Shown here: one piece after another, positions 32,735-41,716 of the stretch | Layout of the letters: each line of letters opens with the position of its first letter | Numbering within the stretch: position 1 is the first letter of the stretch | Source: 14-2 sp963628035 | GTDB lineage: Bacteria > Bacillota > Clostridia > Lachnospirales > Lachnospiraceae | Direction of reading: 5' to 3' | Length of the DNA stretch: 44,123 nt | NCBI GenBank assembly: GCA_963628035.1 | Contig: CAVGED010000129.1 | Span: 1 to 44,123, forward strand | Notes under the pieces: generated by a model | The model's database searches: none | The model's input: only the letters and a program-made list of their open reading frames with translations | What the model was told of the DNA's origin: nothing | Position numbers and translations under genes: made by a program

Positions 32735-34141
32735 ATGAAAGCATTTATGGACAAGGATTTCTTACTTTCTACGGAGACAGCTCAGAAGCTGTTCCATGAG
32801 TATGCCGAGAACATGCCCATCGTAGATTACCACTGCCACATCAATCCCCAGGAGATTGCCGAGGACAGAAAGTTCGACAACATTACCCAGGTATGGCTGG
32901 GCGGCGATCACTACAAGTGGCGTCAGATGCGTTCCAACGGCGTTGATGAGTACTACATCACCGGCGATGCACCGGACCGCGAGAAGTTCCAGAAGTGGGC
33001 CGAGACTCTCGAGAAGGCCATCGGCAACCCGCTTTATCACTGGAGCCACCTGGAGCTGCAGCGTTATTTCGGCTATACCGGCCATCTCTGTGCCGAGACC
33101 GCTGAGGAGGTATGGAACCTTTGCAATGCAAAGCTGCACGAGGACAGCATGACCGTACGGAACATCATCCGTCAGTCCAATGTAAAGCTGATCTGCACCA
33201 CCGATGATCCCGTGGATTCTCTGGAGTGGCACAAGAAGCTGGCAGAGGACGATTCCTTCGAGGTGAAGGTACTGCCCGCATGGCGTCCGGACAAGGCCAT
33301 GAACCTGGAGAAGCCGGAGTATCCGACTTACATGCAGACACTTTCTCAGGTCAGCGGCATTGAGGTGAAGGATTTCGCTTCCTTGAAGGCTGCTTTGCAG
33401 AACAGAATGGATTTCTTCGCATCCCTGGGCTGCTGCGTATCCGATCATGCATTGGAGTACATCATGTATGCACCGGCCACAGAGGAAGAGGTCGACAGCA
33501 TTTTCAAGAAGGCGCTGGCAGGTGGCAAGGTTACCCGCGGCGAAGAAATGCAGTTCAAGATGGCCTACATGCAGTTCGTGGCAAAGGAGTATCACAAGCG
33601 CGGCTGGGTAATGCAGATCCACTATGGCTGCAAGCGCGACAACAATGCGCTCATGTATGCAAAGCTTGGCCCGGATACCGGCTATGACTGCATCAACAAC
33701 TATGCACCGAGCTCCGAGACCGCAGATTTCCTGAACTCTCTGATTGCAACAGACGAGCTGCCGAAGACCGTTCTGTACTCTCTGAACCCTTGTGACAATG
33801 AAGCCATCGGCACCATCCTGGGCTGCTTCCAGGGACCGGAGGTGGTCGGCAAGATCCAGCAGGGTTCTGCATGGTGGTTCAATGATCACAAGCAGGGCAT
33901 GACCGCACAGATGACCTCTCTGGCAAACCTTGGTCTGCTGGGCAACTTCATCGGCATGCTGACCGACTCCAGAAGCTTCCTTTCTTATACAAGACATGAG
34001 TACTTCCGGAGAATTCTCTGCGAGCTCCTGGGCAGCTGGGTAGAGAACGGTGAGTATCCGGCAGATTACAAGGCACTGGAGGAGATCGTGAAGGGCATCG
34101 CTTACAACAATGCGGTGAAGTACTTCGGCTTCGACCTTTAA
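32735..34141 (+). CDS. uxaC: Uronate isomerase (glucuronate/galacturonate isomerase)
   Basis: 468 residues (E. coli UxaC has 470). Amidohydrolase-like barrel with the metal motif DYHCH at 31-35, LICTTDDPVDSLEWH in the middle and a late DSRSFLSYTRHEYFRR. It converts D-galacturonate to tagaturonate and D-glucuronate to fructuronate, the first cytosolic step. The start follows AAAGGAGAACAAAC. It ends the rightward operon and feeds UxaB, encoded on the opposite arm. Confidence 0.96.
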   Translation: MKAFMDKDFLLSTETAQKLFHEYAENMPIVDYHCHINPQEIAEDRKFDNITQVWLGGDHYKWRQMRSNGVDEYYITGDAPDREKFQKWAETLEKAIGNPLYHWSHLELQRYFGYTGHLCAETAEEVWNLCNAKLHEDSMTVRNIIRQSNVKLICTTDDPVDSLEWHKKLAEDDSFEVKVLPAWRPDKAMNLEKPEYPTYMQTLSQVSGIEVKDFASLKAALQNRMDFFASLGCCVSDHALEYIMYAPATEEEVDSIFKKALAGGKVTRGEEMQFKMAYMQFVAKEYHKRGWVMQIHYGCKRDNNALMYAKLGPDTGYDCINNYAPSSETADFLNSLIATDELPKTVLYSLNPCDNEAIGTILGCFQGPEVVGKIQQGSAWWFNDHKQGMTAQMTSLANLGLLGNFIGMLTDSRSFLSYTRHEYFRRILCELLGSWVENGEYPADYKALEEIVKGIAYNNAVKYFGFDL

Positions 34142-34166
34142 TGTCGGCGGGCTTTAGACAGTGAAC

Positions 34167-34199
34167 ACAAGGGGAGGCGGAAACGCCTCCTCTTGTTTT
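34167..34199 (+). terminator. Terminator after uxaC
   Basis: ACAAG and GGAGGCG pair with CGCCTCC and CTTGT around a GAAA tetraloop, then TTTTA. GNRA loop and GC-rich stem make it convincing. Confidence 0.8.
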
Positions 34200-34220
34200 A
34201 TTCACAGCGGCGAGAGCGAA

Positions 34221-34348
34221 GAAGTTTGCATCTGGCAAACTTCGTAGCGATCTGACATGGCCCAAAGGGACATGCCTGCGAAGCAGGTTCGCCGAAAACA
34301 GCAGGTTTGAGGCGAATCCGTATCAGAGGCTTTGTGGGAACAAAGCCT
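34221..34348 (-). repeat. Dispersed multi-hairpin element, copy B (inverted)
   Basis: Read on the minus strand the order is the same as in copies A and C. First an AGGCTTTGT/ACAAAGCCT hairpin (34348-34327), then stem a (34316-34288; TTCGCC with GGCGAA, inner AAAC with GTTT, TC on both sides), stem b (34287-34275; CCTGC/GCAGG), stem c (34274-34256; CATG ends), the linker TCAGATCG (34255-34248) and stem d (34243-34221; GAAGTTTGC/GCAAACTTC). Loops and linkers match A and C while stem arms differ in compensated pairs. Stem e is absent. It lies between the uxaC terminator and the LacI gene. Confidence 0.82.
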
Positions 34349-34417
34349 ACGTTGACATCGTTATAACGCGAATGCTAAGATGATAGGCGACTAACCACTG
34401 AAAGTGAGGACGAAGAC

Positions 34418-35434
34418 ATTAACATATACGACATTGCGAAGCTTTCGGGTGTCTCCATCGCCACAGTTTCCAGAGTGGTGAACGGAAGCCCGAGGGTGAG
34501 TGAAAAAACCAAGGAAAAGGTGCTGGCGGTGATGAAAGCCCACGACTATACGCCCAATGTGTTTGCGCGGGGGCTGGGGCTCGGCTCCATGAAGACCGTG
34601 GGTATCATTTGCCCGGACATTTCCGATACTTATATGGCCCGGGCGGTCTATTTCCTGGAGGACAGTCTCCATAGTTATGGCTACGGCTGTGTCCTGGGCT
34701 GCAGCGGCTATGAGCAGGAGCAGCGGGAAAGCTATGTGAACTGGCTCCTGACCAAGAAAATCGATACGCTGGTGCTGGTGGGTTCCATTTATTCGGGCAG
34801 CGGCAGAGACAAACATGACACGGACTATGTGCGGCAGGCGGCGGAGAAAACGCCGGTATTTATGATCAATGGTCAGGTCACGGGGGATAATGTCTACTGC
34901 GCCTGTGCAGATGATTTTCACGCCATGCTGATGGTGACCCGGGCGCTCATTAAGCGGGGCCGGCAGCGGACGCTGTTTCTGCATCATATCGATTCCTTCA
35001 GTGGACGGCAGAAGATGCAGGGCTATGAAGCGGCACTGGCGGAGGCGGGATACCCGATCCTCGGGGAGCTGAAGTTCCAGAGCCGGAACGACATTGAATA
35101 TACCCGGAATATGCTGGTGGAGTACAGCCGGACGCTGGATTTCGACAGTGTAATCTCGACGGCGGACGCCATGGCCGTAGGTGCGGTGAAGTACGCGAAA
35201 ATCAAGGGCATCGCGGTGCCGTCGGAGCTGTCTGTGGTGGGCTACAACAACTCCCTGATGGCGCTGAGCTGCGAGCCGGAAATGACCTCTGTGGACAGTA
35301 AGGTGGATGTGTTGTGCCGTCTCACGGTGGAAAATATGATCGGCCTTCTGGAACGGGGCGAGAAGCCCGCGGCAGAGACCCTCGTGCCCTGCGAGGTGGT
35401 GAAACGCTGTACAACGGATTTTTCCTTTGATTGA
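34418..35434 (+). CDS. LacI-family transcriptional regulator with a non-canonical ATT start
   Basis: 338 residues if begun at ATT 34418. The helix-turn-helix is complete only from here: NIYDIAKLSGVSIATVSRVV, the textbook LacI N terminus, which normally begins Met-Asn-Ile. Between the upstream in-frame stop (34376-34378) and this point no ATG, GTG or TTG exists in frame; GTGAGG lies eight bases before the ATT. A first GTG at 34475 would delete most of the DNA-binding helices. The rest is a periplasmic-binding-protein-like effector domain (about 60-330). It lies next to the uronate operons and is the likely binder of their three operators, with a uronate or KDG as inducer. Sequencing error or mutation of ATG is the alternative to an ATT start. 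Confidence 0.87.
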   Translation: MNIYDIAKLSGVSIATVSRVVNGSPRVSEKTKEKVLAVMKAHDYTPNVFARGLGLGSMKTVGIICPDISDTYMARAVYFLEDSLHSYGYGCVLGCSGYEQEQRESYVNWLLTKKIDTLVLVGSIYSGSGRDKHDTDYVRQAAEKTPVFMINGQVTGDNVYCACADDFHAMLMVTRALIKRGRQRTLFLHHIDSFSGRQKMQGYEAALAEAGYPILGELKFQSRNDIEYTRNMLVEYSRTLDFDSVISTADAMAVGAVKYAKIKGIAVPSELSVVGYNNSLMALSCEPEMTSVDSKVDVLCRLTVENMIGLLERGEKPAAETLVPCEVVKRCTTDFSFD

Positions 35435-35468
35435 TAGAAGGCTCTGCATCAGCAGAGCCTTCTATTTA
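35435..35468 (+). terminator. Terminator-like hairpin after the LacI gene
   Basis: A 13-base-pair stem, TAGAAGGCTCTGC with GCAGAGCCTTCTA, around ATCA, followed by a short TTT. Strong stem, weak T-tract. Confidence 0.6.
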
Positions 35469-35519
35469 GCTTGCGAATTTGGCTATTTGACCTGTTGTGA
35501 TTTTTTTTGACGGATTCAC

Positions 35520-35528
35520 TGCTATAAT
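35520..35528 (+). promoter_or_regulatory. Extended -10 promoter of the LytTR operon
   Basis: TGC followed by TATAAT (35523-35528), about 24 bases before the ATG. No -35 stands at the standard distance; the TTGACG at 35508-35513 is too near. An extended -10 or activator-dependent promoter fits. Confidence 0.5.
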
Positions 35529-35551
35529 CAGGGTGAGCCTGGAGGTTGCTT

Positions 35552-36256
35552 ATGAGAATTGCAATTTGCGACGATGAACAAAGGATATGTGATCTCATAA
35601 AGAACACAATAGAGCACTACTATTCCGCCCGGGAGCTGGATTTTGATATCCGGGTCTTTTATAGTGGGGAAGAAGTGCTTCAGCAGGATCTTGCTGCCAT
35701 TGATGTGCTTTTCCTGGATGTGGACATGCCGGGGAAAAACGGAATGGAAGTGGCAAGGCTTATTCGCGAGAAGAATAAGGAAATGCTGATCGTGTTTATG
35801 ACAGCTTACAGCGAATTTGTGTTTGAGAGCTTCAAGGTGGACGCCTTTCGGTATCTGTTAAAACCGGTGGAGTGTCAGGCGTTTCAGGAGACCTTAGATG
35901 CCATCAGTCATAGATTTGAAGAAAAACAAGATGTGCTGACCTTTCAGTTCCAGAATGAAATCTTTCATATCCGCTACGCAGACATTATCTATATCGAAGG
36001 CATGCGGGACAAAATCTGGATCTATTGCAAGGAACAGACCTATCGATGGAGAGGTACCATGAAATATCTGACCGATTTGCTGGAAAATAAGCATTTCTTT
36101 CAGGTACACAGAAGCTACATCATCAACATGGAAAAGATAAAAAAATACAATTCTCAGAGCATTACACTGGAAGGGGGATATGAAGTCCCCATCAGTAAAT
36201 ATCGGCTAAATGAATTTAAGGAAGCATATATCGGATTCTGGAGCAAGATTTTATGA
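35552..36256 (+). CDS. LytTR-family response regulator (AgrA-like)
   Basis: 234 residues from ATG 35552, six bases after GGAGG (the frame opens two codons earlier). Receiver domain with acidic D7-D8, phosphoacceptor D56 in FLDVDMP and LLKP near 105; then a LytTR DNA-binding domain (about 130-232) with YIEGMRDKIWIY and FFQVHRSYIINM. It binds direct repeats near promoters when phosphorylated. The stop overlaps the next ATG by four bases, so it pairs with the GHKL kinase that follows. Confidence 0.94.
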   Translation: MRIAICDDEQRICDLIKNTIEHYYSARELDFDIRVFYSGEEVLQQDLAAIDVLFLDVDMPGKNGMEVARLIREKNKEMLIVFMTAYSEFVFESFKVDAFRYLLKPVECQAFQETLDAISHRFEEKQDVLTFQFQNEIFHIRYADIIYIEGMRDKIWIYCKEQTYRWRGTMKYLTDLLENKHFFQVHRSYIINMEKIKKYNSQSITLEGGYEVPISKYRLNEFKEAYIGFWSKIL

Positions 36257-37533
36257 GCATCACGAACCTATTTGCTGCTTTTTTTGCGTTTGCCCTGGAT
36301 ATGCTGGGGATGTTTCTGATTGTTAACGGGAGAGAAAAAGCGCAGGAAATTGTGGACAGCTGGAACCGAAAAAAGACCGTCGGTGTGGTGGCCCTCACCT
36401 GCGTGGCGACCTTTTGCGTGGCCTGTCTTAGGATTTACCTGATCATCTGCCTTGTGGCCGAGTTCTTCGGGATTCTATGGCAGTATGGCAGACGTGGGGA
36501 AGACCATCTAAGGAATTTTATTTACGGGACCTTCAGTCTGGCAATTCTGGGATTTTCGGAGCTTGTCGTTATCTTTTTATACTATACATACGATCTGGGC
36601 AATCTTAAGTTCAGCGGGAGGATTGGCTTTGAAGCCCAGCTGGCCTGTGCGGTTGGCATGGCGATTTTGCAACAGCTGATCCTGTTTTTTCAATATACGG
36701 ACAAATCCTTTGAGGCTTTTCGCAGGATTCTTATGTGCCTTCTGCTCTTTAAAGAACTTTGTGATTTGGCATGGTTTTATATCGGCGCTAAGGAGGGCTT
36801 TTTTGATCAGTATTTCTTTGGGAAGATACTATTGCTGGTGGGGCTTATCCTGAATTATGGCGTCTTCTATGTCGTTGTCTTTCGCATCAAGGAGCGCACA
36901 GAGAAAAGCAAGCGTGCCGAGATGAATATGAATGCCTATGAATATTATCTGAACATGGAGGAAGAGCATCTGCAGATCCGCAAGATGTACCATGACATGA
37001 AAAATAAGCTCATGATCATGGAAGCGGAAAATGAGGGAAAGCTGGAGCAGGCGGGAAACACATGGAATTCCATGAAAGAGAAGCTGGACCAGGCAAAACA
37101 GTTTTATCATACAGGCTGCACCGCCCTGGATATGCTTTTATTTGACGGACAGATAAAAGCGAAAGCCAGAAATATCACCTATGAGGCGGTGGTTTCAGAG
37201 GGCTGTCTCGATTTTATGGACAAGGAAGACATTACCGTAATCTTTGGGAATGCCATTATGAATGCCATTGAGGCCTGTGAAAAAATAGAAGACGGGCCGC
37301 GCCGGATCAATATCAAAGCCGGAAAAAATCTCAACGATATTTTGATTTATGTAAAGAACACCGTGGATGTTCACGGAAAGAAAGACTCGCTAAGATCCGC
37401 CAAGAAAAATCCGATAGAGCATGGTATCGGAATGAGCAGTATACAGGAATGTGCAGAAAAATATGGCGGTTATGTATCTGTGATCCAAGAGGAAGGCAGC
37501 TTTCAGCTGGCGATTTTGTTTGGAAGAGAATAG
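36253..37533 (+). CDS. GHKL sensor histidine kinase (AgrC-like)
   Basis: 426 residues. Six or seven membrane helices fill residues 1-210; the short dimerisation segment carries H247 in YHDMKNKL, and the GHKL ATPase domain shows FGNAIMNAIEACE and HGIGMSSIQECAEKYGG. This is the AgrC/VirS-type layout, often sensing peptides or membrane events. It should phosphorylate D56 of the LytTR regulator just upstream. A propeller receptor follows two bases after the stop. No AgrD-like peptide gene is visible. Confidence 0.92.
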   Translation: MSITNLFAAFFAFALDMLGMFLIVNGREKAQEIVDSWNRKKTVGVVALTCVATFCVACLRIYLIICLVAEFFGILWQYGRRGEDHLRNFIYGTFSLAILGFSELVVIFLYYTYDLGNLKFSGRIGFEAQLACAVGMAILQQLILFFQYTDKSFEAFRRILMCLLLFKELCDLAWFYIGAKEGFFDQYFFGKILLLVGLILNYGVFYVVVFRIKERTEKSKRAEMNMNAYEYYLNMEEEHLQIRKMYHDMKNKLMIMEAENEGKLEQAGNTWNSMKEKLDQAKQFYHTGCTALDMLLFDGQIKAKARNITYEAVVSEGCLDFMDKEDITVIFGNAIMNAIEACEKIEDGPRRINIKAGKNLNDILIYVKNTVDVHGKKDSLRSAKKNPIEHGIGMSSIQECAEKYGGYVSVIQEEGSFQLAILFGRE

Positions 37534-37535
37534 GC

Positions 37536-40376
37536 ATGAGAAGACACGTAAGAGGAATGATATTCGTATTCATATTGTTTTTTTCTGTCTGTTTGCGTGG
37601 CATACAGGCATATGCCGATGCGAATATCACAGAAAAATACGAACGGGATTATCTTTCTCAAATATTCGATTCTGAGAACGGATTGGATGGCACCACGGCC
37701 AACTGTGTTTACCCGGATGCCGACGGCTTCCTCTGGTTTGGTAGCTATACGGGGCTGTATCGATATGATGGTACAGATTTCAAAAAATATATGGTGGAGG
37801 GCAGGTCCCTTCCTGTGAATGACCTGGTGCAGGATACGAAGGGCGATTTCTGGATCGGAACCAATGGAGACGGGATTTATCGTTTTGATGGGACGGACTT
37901 TGAAGAAATCAAGCTTGAAAAAGAGGACCAGGGCGCATCGGTGATCAACAGTTTGTATCTGGATGAACAGGAGGTTCTCTGGGTAGGCACAAAATCCGGT
38001 GTCTTCTCCATCGATACAAAGAATGATTGCAAGGTAAAGAAATATGAAGACTGCGCCAATCTTGCGGTACGGGATATCGGTGCGATTTCGGAGGGCAGCA
38101 TTCTGGCCGTGATGAAGACCGGGGAGGTATTTCTGATCCGGGATGACGAGACCCGGCAGCTGCAGCTGGCGTCGGAAGGTGCCGGCGTACCGCGCTGCTT
38201 CTTTGCGATTAACGAGACGGAATTCTACATTGGCACCTCGGCGGATTGTCTGTTAAAGCTTTCGTCCCGGGGAGAAGTGTTAAAGACCATCGATGGAAAT
38301 GGCCTGAGCTCGTTCAATGACATTTATGCGATTGACGAGGAAAGCTATTGGGTCTGCAGCGACAGCGGGATCGGGGTTCTTAAGGATGATACAATCACAA
38401 AGATTGATTCTTCCTTCCAGAGCTCTGTGGAAGAAGGCTGCGTGGACTATCAGGGAAGCTACTGGTTTGTGTCCTCCAGGCAGGGAATCCTGCATTTGTA
38501 CCAAAATTATTTTTCTGATATGGGAGCCTATTGGGGCATTCACCAGACGGTGAACGCCATTCAGCCTCTCGGCAATAAGGTTTATGTCGGATGCGAGGAT
38601 GGCCTTTCCTGTTTTGAAGGAAAGAACAAGGTGAAAGACACGCTCACCGAAGCCTGTGAGGGGCTGCGGATCCGGCAGCTTTTTCTGGATGACCAGGAAA
38701 CCCTGTGGGTGGTCAGCTATGAGAACGGCCTGAGATTGATGGACGCTGCAGGAACGATCACAAGCATCAATACAGAAAACAGTGATCTGGGAACCAACAA
38801 AACCCGTTGCATCTGGAAAAGAGAGAACGGAGAAGTCTTCATTGGCACAGAAGAGGGGCTTTACCTGAGAGATTCCCAGGGAAAGGTCAGCAAGTATACA
38901 GACAATACGGTATTAAATGAGACCCGTATCCTGGACATCTGTGAGGGATATGACGGAAAGATCTATGTGTCTACGGACGGATATGGCGCTTATGAAGTTA
39001 CGAATGGCGTGGTAAGCGACATCTATACCAAAGAAAAAGGCCTGATGTCCGACGTGGTATTGAAGGTGGTCCCTTCGGTGAATCTGAAAGGTGTCTGGAT
39101 TGTAACAGGAGAGGGACTTTGCTTTGTCAAAGAGAATGGAGAAATTCAACGTGCGACAGGTGTTCCGGTTTCCAACAGTCTGGACCTGATCCTGACAGAG
39201 GACGGAAATGCTGTGGTTTTGGCAGGAAACGGCTTTTTTGAAATCAAAGAGGAAGCACTTCTGCAGGAAAATGCCCAGTGCTTTTATCTCAGCAAAAAAA
39301 ATGGATTGCCCATCGATTTCACGGCCAATGCGAGAAACAGCTTGCAGGGCAAAGTCCTCTATATGTGCGGTACCACAGGCGCTGCTGCGATCTGTGTGGA
39401 TAGTGAAATTGCAGAAACGCCGGTTCGGCTGTACATCAATGCCGTGGAGGAAGACGGAGAAGATGTTGCCATAGATCCCAAGATGATCACGATATCCGCA
39501 GAGGCAAAGAAAGTAAGCATCGATGTGCGGGTCATCAATTATATTGACAGAAATTTTTATGCGTCGTACTGTTTGGACGGTGTTGATGATGATGCGGTTT
39601 TCACAGAGGACCTAAAGGCGGCGAATGTCAGCTATACCAATTTAAAGGGCGGCACCTATACTTATACGTATAGAATTTACGATGAAAACACGAAGGGAGC
39701 ATTGAAAACGCTAAGCCTGCGTTTTCACAAGAATTATAAATTTATAGAGCAGCTGGAAGTGCGGATCCTGTTAACGCTTCTGGGATTTGGTGCCTTTGTA
39801 TTGCTCACGATTTACCTCGTTTACGTGAGAGATAAGAATATAAAGAAACAGTATTATCTGGCCTATCTGCAGAAAAAGGAGCAGGAAATGACCGCATTAA
39901 CCCATAAGGATCTGGTGACCGGTGCCTTCAACCGAAACCGCTTTGAAAATGAAAAAAATAAGATCGATATGAAAAAGCTCTATGCCATGGTGTCGGTCAG
40001 TGTGGATTATGCGGAATATTTCAAAAGGAAATATGGCGTGTTTTTCACGGATGAAATCTATCGCAGGGGCATCAGAATCATTCACGAACACACAAAAGAG
40101 AAGATAGAGATTTATCGTGTGTCAGAGAACAGCTTTTATTTCTGGTTTATGGAACCCATTCAGCTGGAAAATTATATTTATGATTTGAAAAATGCTTTTT
40201 GGGAGGAGGGGACGAAGGCGAATCTTCCCTTGTCCTTCTCCATTGGCGGTATTTACAACAATGCAATGGGAAAAGAAAACATTGACGAGCTCATTGAACG
40301 CTGCGACAAGATGCGATGCCTGGATGAAAAACATGCAGAGGCAAGATTTATTGAGGGAAAGGTTAAGATGCTGTAA
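37536..40376 (+). CDS. Secreted-side beta-propeller receptor with Y_Y_Y domain and degenerate GGDEF
   Basis: 946 residues from ATG 37536 (the longer frame overlaps the kinase). A signal peptide ends near AYA (27). Many Reg_prop blades follow (for example DGFLWFGSYTGLYRYDG, GDFWIGTNGDGIYRFDG) to about 640, then a Y_Y_Y domain, one membrane helix (about 768-788) and a cytosolic GGDEF-fold domain. In the last, the signature is replaced by SENSF, so it should not make c-di-GMP. Such receptors usually sense polysaccharide or its fragments; here the signal probably passes to the LytTR/GHKL pair or to the active cyclase downstream. Confidence 0.9.
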   Translation: MRRHVRGMIFVFILFFSVCLRGIQAYADANITEKYERDYLSQIFDSENGLDGTTANCVYPDADGFLWFGSYTGLYRYDGTDFKKYMVEGRSLPVNDLVQDTKGDFWIGTNGDGIYRFDGTDFEEIKLEKEDQGASVINSLYLDEQEVLWVGTKSGVFSIDTKNDCKVKKYEDCANLAVRDIGAISEGSILAVMKTGEVFLIRDDETRQLQLASEGAGVPRCFFAINETEFYIGTSADCLLKLSSRGEVLKTIDGNGLSSFNDIYAIDEESYWVCSDSGIGVLKDDTITKIDSSFQSSVEEGCVDYQGSYWFVSSRQGILHLYQNYFSDMGAYWGIHQTVNAIQPLGNKVYVGCEDGLSCFEGKNKVKDTLTEACEGLRIRQLFLDDQETLWVVSYENGLRLMDAAGTITSINTENSDLGTNKTRCIWKRENGEVFIGTEEGLYLRDSQGKVSKYTDNTVLNETRILDICEGYDGKIYVSTDGYGAYEVTNGVVSDIYTKEKGLMSDVVLKVVPSVNLKGVWIVTGEGLCFVKENGEIQRATGVPVSNSLDLILTEDGNAVVLAGNGFFEIKEEALLQENAQCFYLSKKNGLPIDFTANARNSLQGKVLYMCGTTGAAAICVDSEIAETPVRLYINAVEEDGEDVAIDPKMITISAEAKKVSIDVRVINYIDRNFYASYCLDGVDDDAVFTEDLKAANVSYTNLKGGTYTYTYRIYDENTKGALKTLSLRFHKNYKFIEQLEVRILLTLLGFGAFVLLTIYLVYVRDKNIKKQYYLAYLQKKEQEMTALTHKDLVTGAFNRNRFENEKNKIDMKKLYAMVSVSVDYAEYFKRKYGVFFTDEIYRRGIRIIHEHTKEKIEIYRVSENSFYFWFMEPIQLENYIYDLKNAFWEEGTKANLPLSFSIGGIYNNAMGKENIDELIERCDKMRCLDEKHAEARFIEGKVKML

Positions 40377-40393
40377 CCGGCAGGAGGTGCGCC

Positions 40394-41227
40394 ATGGAAC
40401 TGGATGCAACAAAATTACAATCAGTGCTAAATGCGATCGAGGAGAATATATTTTTCAAGGATACAGAAGGAAGATATGTCATGGCCACCCATACCTGTCA
40501 AATGTTGTCAGGCGGGAAAGCTGATTTTTCGATCTGCGGAAAAACAGACAAAGAGGTTCAGGTGGACAAGCAACTGGGAGAAAAATTTTACCAGGAGGAT
40601 ATGGAAATTGTCCGGACCGGGGAGTCTATAAAATATATTCAGGAGATGACATTTCCGCAGGGGACATTCTTCTATGAGATCAAGAAAAGTCCGGTGCTGG
40701 ACAAGAATGGAAAGATCCTCGGCATTACAGGAATTGTAAAAGATGTGACGGAGTCCATGTGCCTGTATCGGAAGATGGAAAAATACAGTGTCACGGACGA
40801 GATGACCCAGACCTACAACCGCTCCTACTACGAGACCGGAAAATACAAGGAAGATCTGCAATATCCGGTGGCGGTTGTTATGATCGATATCAATCATCTG
40901 AAATATTATAATGACAACTTCGGCCATAAAGAGGGGGATATCCTGATCAAAACCATCGTCAACAATATTCAATCCCATTTAAGGGAGAATGATCGGCTGA
41001 TCCGTTTTGGCGGCGATGAATTTTTGCTTTTGCTGCAGGCGTGCGACGAAGCGCAGGGAAAAAAGATCGTGGATCGGATCCGACAGGTGGAAGACAAGAT
41101 TCAACTGCAGGATATTCCGGTGGGAGCGGCCTATGGTATGGCAGAGGCCGGGCGCCCGGAAGAGCTGGAAACGGCCATTACACAAGCCGACCAGGCCATG
41201 TATGTGGACAAACGGAAAGAGAAGTAA
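40394..41227 (+). CDS. PAS-GGDEF diguanylate cyclase
   Basis: 277 residues, soluble. A PAS/PAC domain (about 5-125) precedes a GGDEF domain with metal ligand D165, intact GGDEF at 206-210 and an inhibitory I-site RxxD (R197-D200) exactly five residues before it. It should condense two GTP to c-di-GMP with product feedback. It starts 17 bases after the propeller gene behind AGGAGG and ends the four-gene signalling operon. Pairing an inactive GGDEF receptor with an active cyclase suggests regulation by heterodimer contact. Confidence 0.94.
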   Translation: MELDATKLQSVLNAIEENIFFKDTEGRYVMATHTCQMLSGGKADFSICGKTDKEVQVDKQLGEKFYQEDMEIVRTGESIKYIQEMTFPQGTFFYEIKKSPVLDKNGKILGITGIVKDVTESMCLYRKMEKYSVTDEMTQTYNRSYYETGKYKEDLQYPVAVVMIDINHLKYYNDNFGHKEGDILIKTIVNNIQSHLRENDRLIRFGGDEFLLLLQACDEAQGKKIVDRIRQVEDKIQLQDIPVGAAYGMAEAGRPEELETAITQADQAMYVDKRKEK

Positions 41228-41277
41228 AATATTTCACTACACTGCCCATTCTCATAATCCAGAAGAACAATTCACAA

Positions 41278-41310
41278 AACACTCGCGGCTATTGCCGCGG
41301 GTGTTTTTGT
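41278..41310. terminator. Bidirectional terminator between the cyclase and the toxin-antitoxin pair
   Basis: AACACTCGCGGC pairs with GCCGCGGGTGTT around a TATT loop, flanked by AAAAC and TTTTT. The stop codon of the leftward gene (41289-41291) is inside the stem. Confidence 0.8.
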
Positions 41311-41714
41311 GATTTGATTTCTATCAGGTCCTCAATGGCAAGCTCCGGGTCCATTGTGTGGAACATCATATAGTTCCTTTTCATGGTTTTGAAATCGGCC
41401 TGTTTGTATATTTTTGCGCTGGATTCTTTTTTGTAAAAGTGCCAATAACGATAAATATACCCGATCCAGTACATTGCTTCGGAAGAGGCCGTGGCTCCGG
41501 AATGTGGAATTTCATCGCCACCAGAACAGAGGAGTTCCTCCAATAAATATTCCTCACCTGCCCACTGCATCCGATTGTACACAGAATCAAGATCCCTTGC
41601 GACTTCGGATTGCATAAAACAGGAAACAAACTTTTGACTATCATATCCCTGCTTCGCCGACAATTCGAATAGACGCCCTTGGATGTCGCATAGTTTCAAA
41701 GACATATCATCCAT
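41289..41714 (-). CDS. Small protein paired with the HTH/ART-like gene, candidate antitoxin
   Basis: 141 residues, mostly helical, starting six bases after GGAGGT and two bases after the stop of the preceding HTH/DUF3990 gene. Distinctive WIGYIYRYWHFYKKESS and a late FHTMDPELAIEDL recur in proteins found next to HTH-ADP-ribosyltransferase-like genes in Clostridia. No DNA-binding or catalytic motif is recognised. By position it is the neutralising or substrate-handling partner of the upstream protein. Function is not known from sequence. Confidence 0.6.
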   Translation of the reverse strand: MDDMSLKLCDIQGRLFELSAKQGYDSQKFVSCFMQSEVARDLDSVYNRMQWAGEEYLLEELLCSGGDEIPHSGATASSEAMYWIGYIYRYWHFYKKESSAKIYKQADFKTMKRNYMMFHTMDPELAIEDLIEIKSQKHPRQ

Positions 41715-41716
41715 GA

